The notes beneath the pieces are model-generated. The model was not told the origin of the DNA. It was given only the letters and a program-made list of their open reading frames with translations, and searched no databases. A stretch of 64,000 bases of DNA from Nematostella vectensis (lineage: Eukaryota; Cnidaria; Anthozoa; Actiniaria; Edwardsiidae), in the NCBI RefSeq assembly GCF_932526225.1, contig NC_064046.1, positions 1,674,001 to 1,738,000 on the forward strand, read 5' to 3'. Below, piece after piece: positions 35,221-64,000 of this stretch (the stretch's first letter is position 1; every line of letters begins with the position of its first letter). Position numbers and translations under genes: made by a program.

Positions 35221-35670
35221 TATTCAAAACCTTCATAATCCTTTAGCCTAAAGACCTGAACCACAACTAGGTATTTCTGAATATCAAATTATCCTCTCTA
35301 GCAAGCTTATAGCTGATACCAACATTCAATTTGTTGTTGTGTTTTTTTATTTTATATTTTTAAATTGCAAATTATTGTTTCGTTTAGATTAAGATAAGAT
35401 GCTTCTCTATAGAGTGGAAATTCACAAACTGATTCCAAAAGGGCAAGTTAGATCAATATGATGATCCAAAACAGAGATGTCTGGCTACTAAAATCTAGAT
35501 GCAGTACACAAAATAATCTTGAGTAGCAAAAATTACCAAAATACTTAGTTTGACAAAATTACTAGATTCTACTTATTGAGTGAGTATGTTATATTAACTA
35601 ACAACTTGTGAATTCTTGCTTGAGTTTGACAATAGTCTGCCACCTCCAATAAACTAATCAAGCCGTCCAA

Positions 35671-35916
35671 TCACTTTTTAGAGCATTTGGAGTATTTAGT
35701 TGTCTCCCCACAACAACTCCAGATGGACCCACCACGACTACAGGGCCACCCACCCATACCACACAAGCAATCATCTGCATGGTACGCATACACCCCTGTG
35801 TGCTTGTTGACTGGGCGTCTTTTCTTTGATGGGTCTACAGCTTCCCAGTAGTGTCCTTCTACTTTCTCGAATCCCGCTGGGGGCTTCTCTTCATCTTTGC
35901 TACCTTTACTTGCCAT
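35671..35916 (-). CDS. Small cysteine- and tryptophan-containing protein, unknown family
   Basis: An 81-aa ORF. The acidic/basic N-terminal half (MASKGSKDEEKPPAGFEKVE) is followed by a C-terminal Cys cluster (CLCGMGGWPC, then WSCCG and a final KC). There is no signal peptide or membrane helix, so it is probably cytosolic or nuclear, perhaps metal-binding (inference). TTTTAG sits immediately before the ATG, so the 5' UTR is probably spliced; a donor at about 36796 (GTAAGT on the minus strand) could belong to it. I do not recognise the family. Codon content and the compact fold-like Cys spacing make it more credible than a chance ORF. Confidence 0.55.
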   Translation of the reverse strand: MASKGSKDEEKPPAGFEKVEGHYWEAVDPSKKRRPVNKHTGVYAYHADDCLCGMGGWPCSRGGSIWSCCGETTKYSKCSKK

Positions 35917-36317
35917 CTAAAACATTTGATAAGCACTGGTTATATTTTGCCTCCATTTCATAACACCATAACACAGTTCAGGAGAACTCCTGTTTATTTT
36001 GGATATATAGCCAGCGCCCAGCTAGCAGTAATCACTGCTGAATGACATTACAATGCAAAACAATCTGACAAGCTTTAAACACTGCTGATTTTTCAATACA
36101 ATTACCATCTGAAAAGGTGAAATATTATAATCACCTAATTTATATTTACAAGAAGTTAATACTGAGTCAGACGCGTAAACCAGAGATAAAACCCCTGTGG
36201 GAAAAAACTCTGGACCGTGTTCCCCGAACCAATGCTCAGCATTGCGTGTTCTCGGGGCTTAAGAGCCGAAGAAAAAGTTTAAAAAAGAAAATTCTCAAAA
36301 AAAAAAAAAAAAATTAG

Positions 36318-36580
36318 CAAAAGTCAATATGGCTTAAACAGAAGAGCTGGCTAGAGTGACACTAGCACGCTATGTCTCCCCTTATATACTCATACCCATA
36401 CTGCACTCTCTTCACATTCCCATGTGTTATTCACATAAATAAACAAATAAAATAAATTGGAGTAGCTAATCACTTTCATTGCAGCTGGGAAGCTGAATTA
36501 CAAGAGCGCAGATTGACATGCCGTCAAAATAAACATTTCTGCCTCTATCATTACATTCCATCGGCAGAAATGTATTATTC
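36318..36580 (-). repeat. Solo terminal repeat of the gag-type retroelement
   Basis: Matches 8691-8860 in the same orientation (CAAAAGTCAATAT to GAAATGTATTATTC), with an extra segment of about 80 bp (near 36430-36515). No internal region is attached, which fits a solo LTR or a truncated copy. Confidence 0.6.
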
Positions 36581-37421
36581 CTAATTACTTTATATATGCT
36601 AACCTTTGTGTAAAAGCTAAATTGAGGAAGATTTCCATGAAAGGGGCTAAACATACAGGGGCTCACTATTTGCACTTGAGGTCAAACAAGACATGAAATA
36701 ACGCTTCTTCTGACAAGTAGAAATGCTTTGTCTTCAACCCCCCTGTTACAATTAATCTTTTGTTTTGTTTTGCACTGCGTTTTTAAAAAAACTTACCATT
36801 ATTCGCCTTTTGGGGCCTCATAAAACTGGAAATAAAATAAAATGTACATTTTGAATTACCTAGTTGTAGTAAGGTCTTGCCTGTTTTCTTTCCTGTGCCT
36901 TCAGCGATCTTCTTGTGACGAGAAGGCCAAAATAAAAACAAGGTTGAATGTGAAGAGTTTTTTTGTCTTGCCCAGGCTTTCTCTGCTGGAGAAGTTTAGG
37001 GGAGGGGGCTATGTTCAAGCCTTTCAAGAAACAAACATTAGTTTTAGGCACTTCCGCCTATCTAGCGTATTTTTGGGAATCAATATTGATCCAAGTTAGC
37101 TAGAAATATACTTAATTCACTGTCATCAATTCACATTTTAACAAAATAAGAGGGAAAGAGAGGGAAAACAAAACAAAACATTGTTACCACAGGAAACCCA
37201 CAAGTACTCCGGCATCCTCAAGTGTCGATTTCAGTCCCCTTTACACAAAGTAGAACCAATCAAAACACGAAAGTAAGTCACGTGCCTAGAACCTCTGCTA
37301 AACTCGGCAAACTCAAAAAATGAGAAGCTTTACCTCGTGCAGAAATGGCTATTACAAAGCCAAATGAATTGATCAGACTCTAAGAGTTTGCATGGTTGTT
37401 TATGAAATGACCTGCTAGCCT

Positions 37422-58084
<20,663 letters not shown>

Positions 58085-58425
58085 TAAATTTGGCATGTAC
58101 CAGACAAACACGAGCCAGAAGGCGTGGAGAATTGGCCGCCGGGTAAGCTTCCTAAGGCCAGAGACATACGTGTAAAGTTCCGTTTCGTCTAGCAAAATTG
58201 GTAAAGATTATCATGTACCAGACGAACACGAGCCAGACGGCGTGTTGAACACGTGGAGAATTGGTAAAGATTGTCATGTACCAGACGAACATGAGCCAGA
58301 CGGCGTGTTGAACACGTGGAGAATTGGTGGCCGGGTAAGTCTTCTAGACCAGCAGGAAATACGCTAAACTTCCTCGCATTTGTACACGAACAAGTGGCGT
58401 AGTAAACAGGCGGTGAGAAAGGGAA

Positions 58426-58629
58426 ATGGCGGGATCGTCTAACTTGCCAGAAAAAAGAAAGATTGTTCGATGTCCGAATGCCAGCTCTCGCGTTTTCGTC
58501 TTTCTTATCGGCGCTAGTAGCGTGGCGTCAACCTGCGTGTATTTTGACAACACTGAAATACAGTGTGCCACGCAACGCGATGCCGAGGACCTTTCCAATA
58601 AGCTGAAAGCTGACTTTGTCAAATTATAG
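58426..58629 (+). CDS. Small unidentified protein, 67 aa
   Basis: This ORF starts in good context (GAAATGG) and is followed by AATAAA at 58713. It encodes a basic N-terminus, a hydrophobic middle (VFVFLIGASSVA) and a charged, helical C-terminus (DAEDLSNKLKADF). The layout suggests a small soluble alpha/beta protein, or the last exon of a larger one. It lies 340 bp after MBTPS1 on the same strand. I cannot assign a family. Confidence 0.45.
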   Translation: MAGSSNLPEKRKIVRCPNASSRVFVFLIGASSVASTCVYFDNTEIQCATQRDAEDLSNKLKADFVKL

Positions 58630-58789
58630 TTTTTATCGTATTTTTAACAATACTCTTAACGTGAATATCCATAGCACACTATCCTTTGACGAAAATTGTA
58701 AAATAACATAGAAATAAAAGTGGAATTCCTCAATTGTCTGACCATACTCTTATTGGGTTTGAAGTAAGAAATTTCCTAGGCGTAAAGGG

Positions 58790-61500
58790 GCAGTATGGCG
58801 AGGTTCTTAAAATACGTCCTCCAGCGCGGAAATGTAAAGATTAAGCGTTCAACTATCAGGTTCCAAACGCCCCAAGTGAAATATGAGTTGAAGTATGTTT
58901 TGTTTAAACCTGAAATACAGCAATTTTTGGCCGCCATTATTCAGTTGGAATCGAACCATCGAACGCTGTGATGTCACTTGTCCCCAAAATCAAGCTATGG
59001 GATGGAATGCCTCGCTCTGAGTCGCAAAAAAATCACAGCACGCACAGAGAGTGGGGTGAGGATTTAGCCAGAGAATTCAGCGCATTACGATTTACTCAGT
59101 GAAAGTACCCCCAAATTAGATAGGCTAGAGGTCTGTCGTGCTGAAAGGTTGAATAAGCAAGCTAAAAAGTGGAAGGAGAAAGCCCTGAAACAGAAAGACT
59201 AAAGACAAGTAACAACCGTCTTGACTTTGTGAATTACCCAAACTAAGCTGCATGACGGAGAGTTAAGAATACGATCTTACGAGCTCAGAAGAACGATGGG
59301 AACCCAAATAATGTATATCTAAGTTGTGTGACACCATATGAAGAAAAGTGCAATGTCCGGTAAGAAAATAATAAAAACTTTACGGGAAAAAGTTAGTTGT
59401 TTCCTTCATGTTTGTACAGCGCCTTTTTACGGGCGCGCGCCATTTTGGTTTTGAAAGGCACCCCTTTGAAATGAAAGTCCGAAAATGAAAGTACAGCTCC
59501 GCAATACTTTACTATAATTGACTAATTGGTTGTTTTCGATTTCTTGCACTTGTCCTAAAACTACACTAGCCTTGCTACATCTAAATTTAGAACAAAAGAA
59601 ATAGCTGGACTTGAAAGAATTCATTCATGACAAACATCATGACAAAGCAGCTTTGTGGATTCAAATATTCAGTAAGTTATATTACTTATTCACCATATGT
59701 GATTATATAACATTTAAACTAATGACACCACATACTCACCATATTTGTTTTGTTTCAATATCAACCACGATCAAAATTTTACAACAACAATTTAAGCGTA
59801 TATTGTCAATTCACAATTGAATTAAGTTAGTCTATGTTACTTGACTAAAAAAAAAACAAGTTAATAGCTATTAATTACAGCATCACTATTTGCTCACTTA
59901 CCTGGTACATAGAATCTGGAGAAACTTCCATTCATTTCCATTTGTTTAGACATATTTGTATATGAGCGTATTTTCATGGAATTGACATTAATAAAAAAAT
60001 ATTTCAAGACATCTTCCCAAAATAGCAATCACAGGGATTCTTCATAAGTTCAACTACTCCTCCAGAGATTGGTAAATGATGTACAGTAGGAGTTTATAGA
60101 ATCTAAAACCAATAACCAACAACAAAATTTTAAATAATAACAGCAGTAAAAGTCTTTGTTTTGGTGTTGATCAAATACTGGATGCTGGACTATCACCAGA
60201 CTGTAAGGAAACTGATCTTGGGTACAGTAGTGGTGCAAGCCAAAGCCACGCTGAAAAGCTTGAATATCATAAAATTCCCCAGCAAAATTTTCAATATATT
60301 GCATTTGGCCATTATATTTGGCGATTCTTTGAGTGGGATCCCTGTACTATTTTATTATACCCTATCTAACACACTTCACAAAAAGCCACGAATAATAATA
60401 AAATCATCAGAACAAATAGATTAGTTCCATATTTTATTTAATTTCCCATGCATTAGAATATTTTGTGACAGTCTTCAAGCTAACTATTTTTAGATAGTTT
60501 AAAAGGGAGCTTATTCCAAAATAAAATAAAAAATTAAAAAAGACCAAACTTTTGCTGCAAACTGTATTAGGCAGTGAGGGATAAGAGGGAACAATCTGAA
60601 AGATATCTTGTTAGGAGTTGTACCCTGAAATAGAATAAACAAAATAATTAGAATCTGCTAAGGTAGTGGCTAAATCATAATCTATTGAAGAAATTCAAAG
60701 ACTTTCAAGAAAATACATCAGGACAGCAGAGGTTCAATTTTTAAACAATGACTTCAAACTTCATATTCAAGCTAATGAAATGAAACTAGAAAGTAACTTA
60801 TAATTTAAACCTGTCGCCAGTTTCTTGAACTTTAACATTTCTAATTCTTTGGGAGATGCAATTTTCTTTGTTTGTAATAACAAAATGAGCTTTAAACATC
60901 CTTGTTGGGCTGTCCCTGTTACTCAAATGTATCATTTTAAGTCATTTTCATCTTTGCATTCAAGGCCATTCTCTTTGGCCATACTTATAGTTTTCAGTCT
61001 TGGAAAATAACAAAAAATAAACAACATAGACAACAAGACGTCTGGTAGACTATTTGCTAGGATATCCACCAGAAATAGAGAAATAACTTAAATAAAAATT
61101 GTAAGTTCGAATATTAGTACAATGTGCAGTGAGCTGTTTAGTTAGTAAACTAAGCTTACTTTTAAGTAAGTATTAAAATACTTCTTAAGTTTTACTTTTA
61201 TGGTGTATAACTCAAACCTAACCTAGTAGAATCTAAACCAAAAACTTTATATAGAGGCACCCACTTTGAAGGCTTAAATAGCAGTGTTGATGAACAAATA
61301 ATAAATAGAAGAAATTTATCAATAAAGCGTGCGGTACAAAACCATTTGTAATTCACGATAACAAAACAATTCTCACTCGATCAAAATTCAAGCATATCCA
61401 AGCCATCCTAGCTATCGTCTATTCCATAATAATCAATCGTCCTCTCAACCATAACGCTTTATTAATTCCAATTATTCTTCATTCTAACTTTTTTGGATTA
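58790..61500. other. AT-rich stretch without supported genes
   Basis: Only short ORFs without recognisable content. A block near 58920-58990 shares GGGGACAAGTGAC and GGCGGCC-like sequence, on the opposite strand, with 61990-62060, so both may be pieces of one repeat family. Confidence 0.4.
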
Positions 61501-61530
61501 AAATGATATAATATTTTTGGAAAGTTTGTC

Positions 61531-61731
61531 ATGGCCAGTGTAGAGGAGTCTGCCGCCATTTTGTTTTTCGAGTCATCTCTTCTTGTTGTGTCTTGTACGG
61601 TTACTTTTCTTTGTTTTGTGACGCTCATTCGATTATTGAACAAAGAGCAAGAACTAGAATTGAGTTCTTTGTTTGAAATAGCACAATTGATTCAAATGCA
61701 GCATGGATCCGGTCGAAAACTCACCTTGTAG
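61531..61731 (+). CDS. Possible small membrane protein or first exon
   Basis: A 66-codon ORF with one strongly hydrophobic segment (SSLLVVSCTVTFLCFVTL). No splice partner or homology is visible, so it may be a chance ORF. Confidence 0.2.
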   Translation: MASVEESAAILFFESSLLVVSCTVTFLCFVTLIRLLNKEQELELSSLFEIAQLIQMQHGSGRKLTL

Positions 61732-62640
61732 AGGTGGACTTGTTGATTCCTTTCGTGTTGAAATTACGCACGTGGTCGGCAGATGATCGCTTTTTATAGC
61801 AGACGCTCGTAATTCAAGGCAGTTTTCTCCGGCTACCAGGGGTTTAGAATGCGAAAGGTTTCTTCTGGATCTCGGTCAGGTAATCAAATTTAAAAACAGG
61901 CCCGTCTTTCTTCCCATAACCGCTCCATATTAATGTTTGGAGACCAGACACCAAGTATACACGTCTATTTGCCAATGGTTCTGAATGTAATGAGCCGACT
62001 TGTTGGGGACAAGTGACGTCATAAGTGCTTTCCAAATCAAGCTCAAGCAATGGCCGCCGATTTTCGAACGTTTTATACGGGCTTTATTATGACTTTCTAC
62101 TACTTTGCTGTTGGAGTTTTGAGCTAATTTTTTCACCAAGAGTATATCAAACAATGCTCTTTCTAATGAATGTAGCGAGAAGGCGTAATATTGATGTGAA
62201 TTTACGTCATACGGCCCCTTGAAATTTGAAAAGGAAATTTCCGCTATTATTGCCGTTGGTATTCAAGTATTACAGTCGTTCAAAAAAAATTGACTCTTTT
62301 TCCTTAAAAAAAGTTGTTTTGCTATGTCCAGATATCTAAAATCTATTTTGTTTATTAGGCGCAGTAAACCAAATCCAAAAGCTTATTATTATTGGGGATT
62401 GTGGCCCATGCAACTGTCGAGACATGGCAGTGACTTATTGCTCATTGTCTGACAGCTCAGTGATTGATGGCACTCTCAGCCCCTATCCTAGCGCCCCAGC
62501 AAAGAAAAGATTTTAAAGAGCCTCTCTGAGCCGCCAGGTTTTCATCCTAGCAGAGTAAGTGTGAGAAAGTATCAATTTAGTGTCCATTTACGTCGGCTGA
62601 TTCATGTGAGCTATTCATTTTCGATTGAAGTCGGTAAATT

Positions 62641-62870
62641 AGGCCCTGGCCAAACGAGGGTGGCCAAACGGTCACGAAACATCGGGAAACATGTTTACGC
62701 GCGCTTGGAAACATGAAATGTTTCTACCTCGCTGTGGAAACGTATTTTGTGGCGCGCAACAATGTTTCCATGGTGGCCATGGAAACATCATCTGGGAAAC
62801 ATCGAGGAAACATGCGCGCGGACAACATGTTTCTGGCAACATATGTCCTCGTTTGCTTGGCCAAGGCCTT
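62641..62870. mobile_element. Foldback element rich in AAACATGTTT-like motifs
   Basis: Ends AGGCCCTGGCCAAACGAGG and CCTCGTTTGCTTGGCCAAGG are inverted repeats around 230 bp. The interior repeats GGAAACAT on both strands. Confidence 0.65.
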
Positions 62871-62998
62871 TAGCATTAGACTATTTTTAGATGGTTATTT
62901 TGATATTTCTTTTTGCCTGATGATGATGATGATATATATATATATATATAGAATCAAAAAGCCCAAACTGTCGCGATCTCGTACCAGAACAATGAATG

Positions 62999-63169
62999 CA
63001 ATACACCAAAAACTGGAAATCGACTCTGCCAAATTTTCGTCTTTAATAAGACTTCTTCAGGGCAACTGGAAATCGACTCTGCCAAATTTTCGTCTTTAAT
63101 AAGACTTCTTCAGGGCAGAAGTCTTATTAAAGACGAAAATTTGGCAGAGTCGATTTCCAGTTTTTGGTG

Positions 63170-63172
<3 letters not shown>
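62999..63172. mobile_element. Inverted-repeat fragment, possibly Penelope-like
   Basis: A 53-bp unit (start AACTGGAAATCGACTCTGCC) occurs twice in tandem (63011, 63064) and then once inverted (63115-63172). (TA)n tracts flank it. Read on the minus strand, each tandem unit contains CTGAAGA, a short stem, and GAAA. Confidence 0.5.
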
Positions 63173-63209
<37 letters not shown>

Positions 63210-63237
63210 ATGGTTGAAGGCTTTCATAGAAAGTGCT

Positions 63238-63300
<63 letters not shown>
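63173..63300. repeat. (TA)n microsatellites
   Basis: Two pure TA tracts (about 63173-63203 and 63240-63300) flank a short unique segment. Confidence 0.95.
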
Positions 63301-63301
<1 letters not shown>

Positions 63302-63731
63302 TAAAATTAAGAGCTATATATACTGATACTTTATATTGATACTACTACTACTTTATAACTAATTTAATTAATATAAGATAGAATAAAAAAAAATAATAAT
63401 AAATAAAAGAAATAAAAAATATTCGTATAAATGTAGAATTTTAAAATAGTTATTAGCTTTTGCACAAAGAGCAGCATTTTGTCCCATCATCAATTAGGAG
63501 GGAAATGTCGATTTCTCTTATTTTGCGTTTAAAAGTACTTAAACTCGGTGACGATCTTATAGTGACCGAATTCCTTCTAATTTGAGTTGAAAACAATAAC
63601 AAATATGTGGTTGACTACGATTCTAAAAGGTGTATGTGGTTAGGGGCCAGGATTGCCCAACAATTGTGTCAAGGAACAAAGTACCTCATTGCTTCTTTTT
63701 AGCGCAGTGAATTTCCGTAAAGAACTTTCTA

Positions 63732-63830
63732 CAGTGTAACCTCAATTTAACGAACCTCTATATAACAAACTCCTCGGTATAACGATAGATTTCCCTCAGT
63801 CCGGCCAAAATTACAATAAAAGCTATGTCA
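63732..63830 (+). mobile_element. Terminal repeat of a pogo/Tigger-like transposon
   Basis: CAGTGTAACCTCAATTTAAC, preceded by TA, with AACGAACC and CTCGGTATAACGA subrepeats resembles pogo-family ends. The other end is not seen and may lie beyond the window. Confidence 0.5.
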
Positions 63831-64000
63831 GACTACATTGAAGGTTCCTTTGCGAATAAACCGCTGTTTTTGATGATATACAATAACAATGGAGTGGGTG
63901 ATCGACATTCTTTAACTGATGACAAAAAAAGAATCCTCATTTGAAGTAATATATTTCGAGGTTTTGTTTGTATGTTCAGTTTTTCTCGCCGTAGCTTTGT

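Overview
The window is metazoan nuclear DNA, about 40% GC, with many introns and a dense load of transposons. The repeat types (CR1/L2-like and RTE-like LINEs, a cnidarian-style gag fragment, many short foldback elements) and the conserved exon structure suggest an early-branching animal, most likely an anthozoan cnidarian. That placement is inference, not proof. There is one assembly gap of exactly 200 N (23614-23813).

Layout. 1-11 kb is repeat-rich and gene-poor: an apparently intact LINE with PHD, endonuclease and reverse transcriptase domains and an 8-bp tandem tail, a cluster of three RFX-type X-box palindromes, a decayed gag gene, and a 5'-truncated LINE with a C-terminal zinc finger. 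11.7-19.8 kb (minus) is a complete 13-exon VPS4 AAA ATPase gene. It lies head to head with an intronless 14-finger C2H2 gene (20.2-21.6 kb). 22-28 kb holds foldback elements, the gap, a 1.3-kb minisatellite of 32-bp units and exons of a possible cysteine-rich gene. 28.0-33.9 kb (minus) is a complete 11-exon 3-ketodihydrosphingosine reductase gene (KDSR), head to head with an intronless mitochondrial peptide deformylase gene (34.2-34.8 kb). A small cysteine-rich gene follows (35.7 kb, minus). 37.4-58.1 kb (plus) is a complete 26-exon site-1 protease gene (MBTPS1) with an unrecognised two-exon gene nested in intron 22. A small ORF and repeats fill the rest.

I assembled the exons of VPS4 (442 aa), KDSR (322 aa) and MBTPS1 (1065 aa) by reading splice sites and checking phase; every junction closes in frame. 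The four conserved genes are housekeeping genes of membrane traffic (VPS4), sphingolipid synthesis in the ER (KDSR), Golgi proteolysis (MBTPS1) and mitochondrial translation (PDF). I see no sign that they act as one pathway.

The most striking signal is in MBTPS1. Four consecutive exons (17-20) each end in a different tandem array whose unit spans the exon-intron boundary, so the true 5' splice site is followed by two to about ten copies of itself. The 3' splice site of exon 23 is likewise present three times, and the stop-codon region is repeated after the gene. In KDSR the last 12 codons and the stop codon form one arm of a long inverted repeat in the 3' end. Together these suggest repeated local duplication that copies gene boundaries, and a possible effect on splicing or dsRNA formation.
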